Of a stretch of 28,494 nucleotides of DNA, positions 11,901-23,300 are shown piece after piece. The DNA is taken from contig NW_004457511.1 in assembly GCF_000313135.1 (NCBI RefSeq), positions 43,403 through 71,896 on the forward strand, given 5' to 3'. Numbering within the stretch: position 1 is the stretch's first letter; every line of letters starts with the position of its first letter. The translations under genes were made by a program, and so were the position numbers. The notes beneath the pieces are model-generated. The model did no database searches. It was not told where the DNA came from and saw nothing but the letters and a program-made list of their open reading frames with translations. The DNA comes from Acanthamoeba castellanii str. Neff (lineage: Eukaryota > Discosea > Longamoebia > Acanthamoebidae).

Positions 11901-14238
11901 GTACTTGATGGCGGCGTCCACATCGCTCACATTGGTCTCGATGAGGTGCGCCTTCTTGATGCACTCCTCCTCGGCCTTGGTGAGGGCGGCTATTCTGGTC
12001 TCGTGGTCCTTCTTCACCTGCACTCGCACCGCCGCCGCCACCGCCGCCACCGTTCAGTTCTCCCGGCCTGTGCCGGATTTGCGCGGGGAATGGGGAGGAG
12101 GACAGGGAATTTGTGGCAGGCCACGTGCCTTGTCGAGCTTCTTGATGACTGTCTTCTCCTGCTGCTCCTTCTTCACCTCGACCTGCTGCTCCTGCGCCTT
12201 GGAGAAGAAGATGTCGACGGCCTCGTCGAAGCTCGGAAATTCGAGTCGCGGCCGGCCTTCGAATTGTTTGTACACATAGGGCACAAACATCATGAACCTG
12301 CAGAAGATAAGGAGACACACACACACACGGCCAGGGAGCCCCGCCGACGTGGTCAGCCGTGGTCATCTTCTGAGGGGGAGGGAGGTGGCAGAAGATGCGG
12401 CGTACAGGCGGCTGTCGTAATCCTCCTCGCCGTCTGGCTTGGCGGCATCCTGCGGCGCGGGAGTGGCGGGCACTACCGGAGACTGCGCCTCTTCCTCCGC
12501 ACGCCCTTCCTGCTGCTGCTGCTGCTGCTGCGGGGGCGGCTGCGGCTGGGTTTCCTTGTCCTTGCCCTTGCCCTGCAGGGCTTTCGCGGAAGCAGCGGGC
12601 GCGGCATCTGGCTTGGCGTCCTTGAGCACGATGTACCCCTGTACCCCCCCCCCACAATACCGCAGATCGACGCGGCCGTCGTGAGCGGCGTTGCCCCCCC
12701 AAGCCGCCGCCAACCCCCCCCATCCCCCGGACAGACACAATCCACGGATGCGTCCGGATGGCGCCTGGTGGCGCCTGGTGGTGGCTGGTGGTACCTTGAG
12801 GGTGGGGTCACTGTAAAGGGACTCGGCGTGCTGGATGGCCCGATGCAGGGCTTCGGTCTTGGCCTCGTCTGCTTGCGCGCGCGTAAACAGACGCCGGCGC
12901 GAGAAAGGGCGGCGTCAGTGGGGGGGATTGGGGGGGAGCGGCTGGTAGTAGTGGTGGCTGGTGGCTGGTGGCTGGTGGCTGGTGGCTGGTGGCTGGTGGC
13001 TGGTGGCTGGTGGCTGGTGGCTGGTGGCTGGTGGCTGGTGGTGGGGCGTAGTACCGTATTCGCTGACCTTGGCGTGGGGTTTGAGGTCGGCGCACAGGAG
13101 GCAGTGCTCAAAGAGTGTGGGGCCCAGGTCCAGGTGGCGGTTGAGGACGTCCTTCACCGCCTCCTTTGCCCGCTGCTCCTCGGGCACCGAATGCAGCACC
13201 TACCCCCCCCCAATGGGGTGAAGAGACAGAGAGTCAACATCTCCCGGGCCATCGCAAGACAGAGCCCGGATGGGATGTGGGATGGGATGGGATGTGGGAT
13301 GGCACGGATCTCGGGCTCGGATCGATCCATCCCACACGCTCGGGCGCAGCAACATCGGATGTGGGTGCGGCAGTGAGGAAAGGTACCTCGCGCAAGCGGT
13401 CTACGGTGGTGGGCACGAGCTGGCGGGCCTTGTCGACAGGGTAGCGCGTGCCGACGGCGACTGACACCTCATCGTCGGTGCCCTCGCCAGTCTTGTAGGA
13501 GCGGATGAGGGTTTCGATGGCGTAGTTTTTGTCCACGAGGATGATGTTGCCCTGTGCGGTCGTCGCATACGCGCAATGGAGCGTGGTGCGTGGTGGTGAA
13601 GACGACGCGCGCGCACGCGTGAGTCAGGGTCTCAGCCCTGCGAAGCGGCATCGACACGACCGAGGTGGGAGGTCGTACGCTAGCGTACAGCTCGATGATG
13701 AGGTGGTGCTGGGCCTCTCCCGAGCCGATGGTGATGTCTATCACTCGATCGATGCCGAGTTGCCTTACATCTTCAATGCGCTTCGTACGCAGGTATCGTC
13801 GCAACTGTCACCCGCCGCACACCACACTCAAAGAGATCAGCACCACAAATAAACCCAAATAATAATAATAATTCGGGGTAGGAAGGAGCAGAGAGGTAGA
13901 AAAACACAACTGTTGCCAAGAATGAAAAGAAAAAAAAAGAAACGCCAAGAAGTTCTCTCAACATGAACAAGATTGGCTGCCTGCCCCGGAGTGAGGGGGG
14001 TGAGGAGAACCTTGAGGCAAAAGACGGAGGGGACCGTTTGGCGCTCCCGTTGGAACTTGGTGGTGTGCAGCCGCACGCCCGATTCGAACACAAGGTACTG
14101 CTTGTGGTCGGGCTTGGCAAGCTTGAGCTGGTAGGTCTTCTTGCCCAGATCATAGACGTTGGCAATACGAAGACCCACCACCTTCTCGCGCAGCTCTCGC
14201 GTGATGGCACTGATGTCAAGCGACGTGAAGCGCTTCAT
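7544..14238 (-). CDS. NEMF: NEMF / Rqc2 / Tae2 ribosome-associated quality-control factor
   Basis: NEMF binds stalled 60S subunits carrying peptidyl-tRNA, supports Listerin ubiquitylation and directs C-terminal tailing of nascent chains. There are 22 exons (first 14238-14011, 13804-13679, 13551-13387; last 8487-8169, 8015-7897, 7729-7544), all phase-consistent, giving 1154 aa (human about 1076). The NFACT-N start is [16 protein letters not shown]. Asp8 and the Asp95-Arg96 pair ([10 protein letters not shown]) match residues needed for tailing in yeast. A coiled-coil region covers roughly 340-558. The NFACT-R block is at about 559-680 ([74 protein letters not shown]). Acidic and Lys-rich linkers follow ([20 protein letters not shown]), then NFACT-C at about 1054-1154 ([29 protein letters not shown]), ending [11 protein letters not shown]. 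Gln runs occur in exons 6 and 18. Two introns are GC-AG. Transcription starts opposite SEC24. Confidence 0.96.
8032..8106. repeat. CGCA then CA microsatellite in NEMF intron
   Basis: Nine or so CGCA tetramers grade into CACACA runs in the intron between exons 20 (8487-8169) and 21 (8015-7897), just beyond the exon 21 acceptor. Confidence 0.85.
9414..9480. repeat. Heptamer tandem repeat TGGTGCG in NEMF intron
   Basis: Nine perfect copies of a 7-bp unit (TGGTGCG on +, CGCACCA in the NEMF sense strand) lie inside the intron at 9512-9310 (exons 17 and 18). The array lies about 30 bases after the donor side. Confidence 0.9.
10178..10246. repeat. Tetranucleotide (GGTT)n array in NEMF intron
   Basis: About 17 copies of GGTT on + (AACC in the NEMF sense strand) fill most of the 84-bp intron between exons 14 (10405-10253) and 15 (10168-10108). 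The intron is therefore almost entirely tandem repeat plus splice signals. Confidence 0.92.
10406..10578 (-). other. GC-AG intron in NEMF (exons 13/14)
   Basis: The sense strand reads GCCAAG|GCACGTGC ... CTCGACAG|ATTCCG. This gives [12 protein letters not shown], matching NEMF WDAR-VITSAWWV without gap. The donor octamer context AAG|GCACGTG is the same as in the intron at 12128. Confidence 0.82.
10896..11028. repeat. Heptamer tandem repeat GTGTCGT in NEMF intron
   Basis: About 19 copies of a 7-bp unit (GTGTCGT on +, ACGACAC in the NEMF sense strand) with only a few variant copies (GTGCGTC). The array runs right up to the 5' splice site of exon 12, which ends at 11030. Confidence 0.92.
12018..12128 (-). 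other. GC-AG intron in NEMF (exons 7/8)
   Basis: The sense strand reads GACAAG|GCACGTGG ... GAGTGCAG|GTGAAG. Splicing at GC gives [11 protein letters not shown], colinear with the conserved NEMF block LDN-VRKDHENR. The nearest GT (three bases downstream) would add a residue and break the frame with the acceptor. Confidence 0.8.
12954..13046. repeat. Heptamer tandem repeat GTGGCTG in NEMF intron
   Basis: About 12-13 copies of a 7-bp unit (GTGGCTG on +, CAGCCAC in the NEMF sense strand) lie in the intron between exons 4 (13199-13055) and 5 (12868-12795), ending within 10 bases of the donor. Confidence 0.92.
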
Positions 14239-14568
14239 GTCTCGTGTACCAATGCTCTCTCCCTTTGATGCAATCAGCTGTCTGCCTCGTTTTTTTCTGT
14301 GCTGCGCGGCCGGGAAAATAGAGAGAAGGAAAAAGAAGGAAAATAAAATATGCGCTGTGGGAAGATTTTCCTTTCGTTTTTCTCCAAGGCTGACGTGGCA
14401 GTGGTGCGGACGTGGGCTGTGTGTGTGCGTGTCCCCGCACAAGCGTGGACTAAGTCTCCACTCCACAGCGGCGAGAGCAGATCCTGCAGCTCTGGTAGAT
14501 TGTGGGCGCAGGTATCTACACAGCAAGAGATAAACCTTAAGGTTGTTGAACCAATCACAACAGTACAA
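14239..14568. promoter_or_regulatory. Bidirectional promoter interval, NEMF / SEC24
   Basis: 330 bp separate the two divergent start codons. The interval is less GC-rich than the exons and holds a purine-rich, A-rich block at about 14322-14350 (GAAAATAAAATATG). Read in the NEMF direction this gives an AT-rich CATATTTTATTTT about 100 bases upstream of the ATG, a possible TATA-like element. No distinct TATA element was identified for SEC24. The initiation codon contexts are ACAAATGG (SEC24) and ACATGAAG (NEMF). Confidence 0.5.
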
Positions 14569-17500
14569 ATGGCGAGGAGACGTTACCCACAAGAGGCCTA
14601 TCCAGGCATGCCCACCAACGATCCGGCCCCCTCGCTCGGTGGCTCCTTCCCCCCGCTGGGAGGACCCGGCTACGGTGGAAGTGGCGGCGGCGGTGGAGTG
14701 GATCAGAGTGGCCTGGGTGCCGGCCCTGTTGCCCCAGCCCCCGTTCCGCTCTACCAGGTCCCCGCCCCGCTCGCCAGCACGACAGCAGCCTCTCCTCTCT
14801 CTGGCGCCCCCGTGGCCACCACGGGCGTGGCTTCCCCCTGGGGCGTACCGGCCTACCCAGTAGGCCAACAGCCCAGCGGCGGCGGCGGAGTGGCATCGCC
14901 TTTCGCTGCTGGAGGCCCTCTTGTAGGCGCACCCCCGCCCCATGGCGGTGGCGGGTTCAGCCCTTCGCCCCCCACCGCGGGACCCGGCAGCACGGGCGTT
15001 GTTGGTGGCGCCGGGCCTGCCTACCCTTCCCTGGAGACGCCCAGCCTCTACTCGGCCTACCCCGAAACGGCCACTCTCGGCTTCTACGGCGGCAGCGGCG
15101 GGGCTCCTCCCCCGTCAGGCCCGCCCGCTGGTGGCCCGCCCCTCCAGCCGACCGGACACCCGACTACTGCCGGTGTGTACCTCTTCTTCATCCTCTTCTT
15201 GAGCCACCCCTCCCATTTTGCTTTTATCTCTCCAGTTTTAACGATTTTAACGCGCGCGCTATGAATGAATTGATGAATGAATGCTGGGCCACCCGGGTGC
15301 AGGCACTGCGGCTACTGGAGTGGCGCGCAGGCACTACCCCGTTCCCGACTTTGACGCCGAGGGCGGCCCCTCCTCATACGACTCTGCTCTTGCCGACGTG
15401 ACCCAGGTGCTCATTCCTCTCCCTCCTCCAACACCGTGCCCTCACCTCCCCCCCCCTTCTCGGCGACTTACGCCATCGCGCGTGTGGTTCGCGTGGCTTG
15501 ATTCCATTGGGGTGGGCCGACCTGGTGGTGGTGTGGGGGGTTTTTCGCTTCTCCTCCTCCTTCCCTCTCTCTTCCTGTTGGGCCTAACCCGGTCGCGGCG
15601 TGCGTGGCACGGGCATGTGCAGATGGCGGGTAGCATGCACGTGAGCGGCGGAGTGCAGACAGGTGGTGCGCCGGGAGCCGGCCTGTATGGCGGTGGACCT
15701 CCGCAGCCTGCGCGCGGGCTGCCCGTTGGGCCAACGGGACAGCAAGTCGCCCACCCGGTCACTCCTCCAGTACGTCACGCACCACCAGCCACGCACCACC
15801 ACGCACCACCACGCACCACCGCGGCACGAGTGCTGGATCCATTTGGGCGCGCCAGGCGCACACCCAGGCTCTACTGGGAGGAGCCCCGGTTTTTCTCAAT
15901 TCGCGCGTACATGCTGATACTAATTGAGGCGGCGGCGGCGGTTGGTGGTGGTTGGCGGTTGGGTGTGGCTCCACGACAACAGGAGGATCCTTCCCAGAAG
16001 CCCGACCCCGAGTCCGCTTGCCCCTCTTGCTGGATGCGCATGACCGTGAACGCCGTCCCCTCCACACCCGCGCTTGGCCAAAAGGCGGCGATCCCGCTGG
16101 GCTGTATCCTGCAGCCCATGGCTCCGTCGGACGAGGTACGCGGCCGCCTCTCCATTCGAGAGAGAGAGAGAGAGACGTGGGTCGCCTCGCTTTCTTTCTA
16201 CAGAGACAGATCTCGGCAGCGTCTAATCACGTGTCAATGTGTCGCCTCTTGGGCGTTGCATGCCTGTTTGCTCAAACCGCACACACGACACACACGCAGC
16301 ACAAAATACCGGTGGTCAATTTTGGGCGTACGGGCATCATCCGGTGCAGGAAGTGCCGCGCCTACATCAACCCCTTCGTGAACTTCTTGGAAGGCGGCCG
16401 GCGCTGGAGGTGCAACCTGTGCGATCTGGTCAACGAAACACCCAACGACTACTTCAGCGAGCTCGATCGCAATGGCCGCCGCAAGGACTGGGCCGAACGA
16501 GCGGAGCTCTCCAAGGGCTGCGTAGAGTTTGTCGCTCCTTCGGAGTACATGGTCAGGTGAGCTGAACTCTCCCTGCCCCCCCCCACTCTCTGCGTCTTTC
16601 GCTCACACCTGAGTTTTTTTTTTTTTTTTGCGCAACTCTCTCTTCTCGGCTGCAGACGGCCGATGCCGCCCACCTACTTTTTCGTGATCGATGTCTCCTA
16701 CTATTCGGTCTCGTCCGGCATGCTCCAAACACTCGCCGAGACTGTGAAGAAGACGCTCGATAACCTGCCCGACACCGAGCGCACTAATGTCGGCTTCATC
16801 ACCTTCGACAGCTCCATCCACTTCTACAACCTCAAGGTGCCGACCCGACGCGCCTCCTTCTCGCTGCAGCTGTCCCGCTCTATCCCATTGGATTGCTAAC
16901 CGCCCTCCACCCCCCCCCTCTCTTTCCCACTTCTCTCTCTGGGTGTGGCCATGTCTTTGTCTTGCCCTCCCCCCTCCCTCCTTTTGTAGTCCTCTCTGTC
17001 GCAGCCGCGGATGTTGGTGGTGTCGGACGTGGAGGACGTGTTCCTGCCTCTCCCCGACGACATGCTCGTCAACCTCAAGGACTCGCGCTCTGTCGTCGAC
17101 ACTCTCTTGGGTAGGCTGCTCTCTCTCTCTCTCTCTCTCTCAGCTGCTGCAGTCTCTAATGTGACGAACCTCTCCCCCTCCTCTCCCCTAATCTCTCCTT
17201 CTCTTCCCCGAATAGACCGCTTGCCAGCCATGCACGCCGGAACGCAGAACGTGGAGAGTGCTCTCGGCCCTGCCCTCAAGGCGGCCTGGAATGTCATGGT
17301 ATGCCCGCCATCTTCTTCCCGACGTGGGACCCAGCCAAAATTCATTCGGGCGCCGCTTCAAGACAGACCGCAGCTTACCCTCCCCTCCCCACTTTCTCCA
17401 TCCCCCCCATCCCTTCCCCGTTCGCGGCGTAGCGCATCGTGGGCGGTAAGATGCTGTTGTTCTTGAGCCGACTCCCCTCAGTGGGCTTTGCCTCGCTGAA

Positions 17501-20096
17501 GATGAGAGAGGACCCGAAGCTGCTCGGTGTGTTTTCCCTCCTTGCGCAGACCCCATCGTTGCCGCCGCCGCCGCTGCGTTGGCTGGTGTGTGTGTGTGTG
17601 TGTGTGTGTGCTAATCGAAGATGGGTGCCTTGCCTTGCCTTGCGCCGTATCGGCCGGGCGCAGGTACGGACAAGGAGGTGGCCCTTCTGAAGCCGGACAA
17701 CCAGTTCTACAAGGATTTCGCCCTCGATTGCTCGCGACAGCAGATCGCAGTCGACCTCTTCCTCTTCTCTCCCCACTATACCGACGTGGCCACACTGAGT
17801 ACAGCCTCCCTCCCCTCCCTCGCATGCCGCCAGCGTTGGTTTGTCCGCGGGGACGTGAATGGGGCAACCAAGCAGCAGCACACAGCACGCACGCAGCAGC
17901 AGCAGACTGACACATCGACTGGCTTCACCTCCACCACCTGCAGGCGTGCTGCCGCAGTTCACCAGCGGGCAGACGATCTACTACCCGGCCTACAACGCGG
18001 AGAAGGACGCGGAGAAGTTTGCGGGCGATCTCACCCACGTCCTTACCAGAGAAACTGGCTGGGAGGCCGTCATGCGCGTACGCGCCACCCATGGCGTCAA
18101 GGTACGATCCTGACATTTCCACACACACACACACACACACCTGCTCATCCAGCCCTGTGTCATTGCTTCCTTCTCGTGACCGTCGCTCATCGCGTACTAC
18201 TGGCGTTGTCGGTTGTTGTTGTTGGTGGTGGTGGTGGTGTTCGTAGGTGAGTGCGCACTACGGCAACCTCTACATCAGGAGCACGGACCTCATGGCCCTG
18301 CCCACGGTCGATTCCGACAAAGCCTTTGCCGTGCAGTTGCAGGTCGACTCGGTAAGCGCCCCTCGAGCCAGCCCGGCCCACCACACGTGGTTTCCTATTC
18401 ACAGAAAGATTTATGACGTGTGGTGTCGCTCAAATGCTGACGCTGACCCCCCCCCAAACCCGCACACCAGGTCAAGGATCCGTTGAACGATCGTAAGTAC
18501 GTGTCCATTCAGAACGCGCTCCTCTACACCACTTCCCAGGGCGAGCGGAGGATCAGAGTTGCCACGGTCTGTCTCCCCGTGACGTCGTCACTCTCAGACC
18601 TCTTCAAGTTCGCCGATGTGGACGCTGTCGTCGCCCTGACATCCAAGATGGGTACACGCGATGCCCCCCTGTGTGTGTCGTGTGTGTGTGTGTGTGTTGT
18701 GGCGAGTCCCTACACTCACTCACACGGCCTCTCGTCGTGTCATGGTCCGGCATGCGTTGGTACACAGCGGTCGAAAAGGTTTTGATGACCAAGCTGTCGG
18801 ACGCACGCCAGGCCGTTCTTCACAAGTGCATCGACATCCTTTCCGTGTACAGGTAGACACCTCTCTCTCCCCTGGCCCCCCCCCACTCCATCCCCAAATC
18901 CTTGGCAGGGCATTGGCTCGCAACGGTCCATATTATAATCTCCATCTCTGCTTCCCATGCGCAGAGCGTCCTTTGCGTCGGCGGGCACAAGCAGTACGCA
19001 GCTGGTGCTGCCCGAGTCGCTGAAGCTTCTTCCCCTCTACACCCTCGCCCTCATCAAGCATATTGCTCTCCGCTCCGGTAGGTGGCACCCCCCCCCCTCA
19101 CCCCCACAAGGCGGTCCTCCCTTGGCCTTGGTCGCGTGGCGCGCATCGCTCACGACGCGTTGTGGCTGCGGCCACCTGCAATGCGCAGGTGCCGACATCA
19201 AGCCCGACGAGAGGAGCTACCACTTGGCCCTCCTTCGAACCCTGGGCGTGTCCGACTCCATCTGCCTCCTCTACCCTCGCCTCTACCAGCTCAACGTCAT
19301 GCCCGCCGAGTGCGGAACCGTCGATGAGGGCGGCAAGGTACCTACCCACCACCTCTGCCAGCAACCCATCAATCAATCAACCAACCCACCAACCCATCAC
19401 CACCGTGTCTTGGTGTTTCCCGTGCCCCACCGCTCACCGCGGCGGCTGTGTTGTGTGTCGCGTGCGCCGTGCTCACAGGTCGTTCTGCCGCCGGTGAACA
19501 ACCTGTCGAGCGAGAAGTTGGACCAGAGCGGCATCTTCTTGTTGGATGACGGGCAATACCTCCTCCTGTGGGTGGGCAAGCTCGCCGCACCCGAAGCCGT
19601 GCACGCCCTGTTCGGTGTGCCCAGCCTCTTTGGCGTGGACGACGCCCTCCTCAAGCTCGTGGACCAGGGTACGAGCGGCATTCGCCCCTCCTCCTCCGTC
19701 CCCAAGCAGCAGCAGCAGCTCACGCGTGGTGGTGGTGGGCATGCCGCTGGCGGCGATAAAAAAAAATTGTAGGCAACGACTTCTCGCAGCGGGTGGTGGC
19801 CATCGTCAACGCCCTGCGCGCCTCGCACCCCTGCCACCAAAAGCTCTACGTCGTCCGGGAAGGCGACCCTCTCGAGGTACACACCCACTCCTCACTCCTC
19901 GCTCCTCCTCCTCCTGCGACGCGGTTGGCTCAGGTCTCTCTCCTCCCCAATCTCCCGGGTCCCGTGGTGTCTGCCTCTCCGTGCTCTGCAGTACCGCTTC
20001 TTTGCGCACTTTGTGGAGGACAACTCCAAGACGCTGCCCTCCTACTACGAGTTCCTATGCCAGCTCCAGAGGCAGGTCCAGACCCGAGCCAAGTGA
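14569..20096 (+). CDS. SEC24: SEC24, COPII cargo-adaptor subunit
   Basis: SEC24 pairs with SEC23 in the inner COPII coat and selects cargo at ER exit sites. There are 19 phase-consistent exons (14569-15172, 15303-15406, 15623-15769, 15983-16135, 16300-16556, 16656-16836, 16990-17110, 17216-17298, 17433-17526, 17664-17798, 17944-18101, 18247-18351, 18471-18651, 18768-18852, 18965-19077, 19189-19337, 19479-19668, 19773-19876, 19992-20096), giving 1022 aa. Residues 1-285 are a Pro/Gly-rich disordered arm, as in other SEC24s. Next is [14 protein letters not shown], then the zinc finger with Cys352, Cys355, Cys374 and Cys377 ([22 protein letters not shown]). The trunk follows ([27 protein letters not shown]), then the beta-sandwich (QTIYYPAYN) and helical regions. 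A gelsolin-like domain begins near 895 ([18 protein letters not shown]). The protein ends [17 protein letters not shown]. The start ATG precedes the Pro/Gly arm with no upstream in-frame homology. Confidence 0.96.
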
Positions 20097-20376
20097 AGAG
20101 AAGAAGAAGAAGGAGAGAGAGAGAGAGACGCACACACGCCACCACCGATCAATCACTTCCGAATAAAAAACAAAAAAAAGAAAATGGAGAGTAACGCAGG
20201 AAATGGGGGAGGAAAAGGCCCTGTTCGCCTTCTTTTTCCTCTCCACCCCGACAGGCGGCAGTCCGGCGCCGCGGCAAGCAAGCAGGCAGGCCAGCGTGCG
20301 TTCGCATCTTCTTGCGCCCTCGGCGGTTGCTCGCTAGTCTGCCCCCCCCAATCAATCACTCGTCCGCCAGTGTGCC
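20097..20376. promoter_or_regulatory. Intergenic: SEC24 3' end / GNPTAB promoter
   Basis: A 280-bp gap between tandem plus-strand genes. It starts with AGA/GA-rich sequence, has AATAAA at 20162-20167 (66 bases after the SEC24 stop) followed by an A-rich tract, and ends with a pyrimidine-rich leader before the GNPTAB ATG at 20377. Confidence 0.5.
20162..20167 (+). terminator. Candidate poly(A) signal AATAAA of SEC24
   Basis: This canonical hexamer is 66 bases downstream of the SEC24 stop and is followed by A-rich sequence. It is the only well-placed AATAAA after a plus-strand gene in the window. Confidence 0.5.
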
Positions 20377-23300
20377 ATGAATCTCCGCAAGTTGGTGCAG
20401 CGCCGTTTCTTGAGCTTCCTGGCGAGCCGCTGGGGCATGGTGGTGTGCCTGGTGGGTGCGCTGTTTCTGCTCAACACATGCGTGTCCCTCCTGCACCACT
20501 TCCTCGCCGCCCCGCCCGCCGCCGCTCTTCTTTCTGCCCCCGCTCCCCTCCCCGACCGCTCCTCTTCGCCCGCCCACTACTCGGCCTACGGCGCCCCCAT
20601 TGACCTGGTCTACTCCTGGGTCAACGGCTCCGACCCGCGCTCGTGCAAGGTAAAGCGCCACTCCCTCCCTCTCTCTCTCTCTCTATCAGCACCCCTCCCC
20701 CCACCTCTCACGTGCCTCCACCGCAGCACTCAAGGAAGCGCGTGCCGCCATCGCCGCCTCTCGCGGTACTCTCTCCACACAGCTTTTTTTGCTATTTTTT
20801 TTTGCTATTTTTTTTTCTGTTTCCCTCTCCACCCACAAGGTGCGTGCTGCCCAGTGGTGCGATGCGTAGTTACTTTATTCAATGTAGGCGCCGCACGCAC
20901 GCACGCACGCACGCACGCACCACACACACACACACACACCACCACTACCTCTCTCTCTCTGTGTGTGTGTATATATATATAATAAATGTAGGCATGCATG
21001 CATGTATGCACGCGTGGGTGATGTTCAAGTTGACATGGCGCTGACAAAAATTGGCCCGCCCCCGTTTGATTGGTGTCTCGTGGCGCTGAGCAACAGGCAA
21101 CGATACTGGCACCACCGCTACTCCCACCGGCAGCAGTGCCAGCCCGCCGGCCAGCAGCCTTGCCTCTGCCGCCGCCAGTGCCACGCCATCGGGCGGTAAC
21201 GCGACGCGGAACGGCACACAGAAGGAGAACTGCCTCGGGGACGCCGACTCCATGAGCCGCTTCGTCGACAACGAGGCATGCACCCTCCCCTCCCTCTGCC
21301 CGCCTGCTTACCTGCCCGCCCGCCCGCTTGCCTGCCTGCCTGCCTGCCTGCCTGCCCGCGAGCTGCCACCTCCCCATCCCTCGTTTGGTGCGGGGGAGGG
21401 TGTGCTGATGGTCGATGACCGGTGGGCGGTGTCTCAGGAGCTGCGGTACTCCCTGCGCTCCGTGGAGAAGTACGCGCCCTGGGTGCGGAACATCTACATC
21501 GTCACCAACGGGCAGATCCCCTACTGGCTCGACCTCTCCCACCCCCGCATCAGGTGCGCGCACTCCGCACGGGTCCCGCTTAGCAGCACAACACACAACC
21601 CCGCCACCAGCCACCAGCCGCCAGCCACCGCCATAGGCTGCTGCACTATTGCTATCTTGTTATTTGTTTATTTATATATCTCTTTCGATAGAAATCTTAT
21701 CTTACTCTTGGGTGGGTGGGTGGGTGGGTGGGTGGCAGGGTGGTTACGCACGAGGAGATATTCGCCAACAAGTCGCACCTGCCCACGTTTTCGTCGCCGG
21801 CCATCGAGTGCCACCTGCACCGCATCCCGGGCCTGTCGGACAAGTTCCTCTACCTCAATGACGACACCATGTTCGGTGCGCCCGTGTGGCCCGACGACTT
21901 CTACTCTGCCGGCAAGGGACAAAAGGTCGACACTCCTCTCTTCCCTCCCCCCCCACTTCCCTCCCCTCCCTCTCCCCCTTCGGCCCTGCTCTCGAATGCG
22001 CACCTTTGCAAGTTGCTTGGCTTGGCTTGGCTTGGCCCGACCTGGCTTACCTCGAGCTCGGGCTGGGCAGGTGTACCTGGCGTGGCCCGTACCCGACTGT
22101 GCTGACGGCTGCCCGTCCTCGTGGATCGGTGATGGCTACTGCGACCGGTTCTCCCCCCTCCCCCATTTACCACGAAATGCGCAATGCCAGCATCGTGGCT
22201 GGCTGGCTGGCTGTGGGGCGTTGCCTTACGTGAGCGCGTTTTGGCGGCAATCAGGGCGTGCAACACGAGCAGCTGCAACTTTGACGGCGGGGACTGCGCC
22301 AACGCCACGAGCGCCACGATGGGCAGCGGATGGAATGCGGGCAGCAGCGGCGGCAGCTGGGGCGCCGGCAGTTCGTGGGGCGCCGCCCTCGACTACTGTG
22401 CGCCTGGCTGCCCCGACTCCTGGATCGGCGACAAGTACTGCGACAAGCCCTGCCAGGTGCCCCGCTCCCCCCCAATCCGCCTTTTCCCCGTCCCCCCCCC
22501 ATCGATGGGTGTCCGGGCAAGCTCGGGCGGGGGTGGCTGGTGGTTGTGTGCGTGGGTGTGTGTGGGGTCGTCGTCAGCTGCTGAGAGACGCGAGTGGGCG
22601 TATGGACAGGTGCCCGCGTGTGCGATGGACGCCGGAGACTGCGGGATGGAGGAGGTCAAGGAGAAGCTCTGGGGTTTCGCCGTGAACACCACCACCGGCT
22701 TGCCCCTGGTCCAGGTCAGCCACCGCCACCACCAGCTGGCGCCCCCTCCCCCTACATGCCACCGACGGTGGTGCTTACCTTCTCCGGTTTCATGTGCGGT
22801 GGGGCACGTGCGCGTGTTGGTGGTGGTGGTGGTGGTTTGTTTGTTTGTTGTTTGTTTGTTTGTGATTAGGTGCCACCGGACGTGGACGCGATGTACATCG
22901 ACCTCGCGCCTGTCCTGGACACGCTGCAGATCGTGGATGGCTCGCACGACAACTCGGACATCGTGCGCACGGCAACCATCTCCCAGAAGCACAAGACCAT
23001 GACCCTCGTGCTCAGGAAGAACAAGGGACGACAGCCTGTCGGCATCAGGTGCGTGACCCGCCTCCTCCTCCTCCTTCTCACTCTTCCTCACTCTTCCTCA
23101 CTCCCTCCCCTCCTCTCTCTCGATCTCTCTCGATCTCTCTACACATCTATGCCTTACGCAGCGTGGAGGCTCTCCCGGCGGGCACCACCGACCGTAATTC
23201 GCCCCTCAAGCTGACGGTGGCCTTCAACATCACCGTGGGCGCCTCCAATGGGTCCACTTCCGTCTCTGAGACCTCTTCGTCCGCCTCGTCCCCGCCCCCT

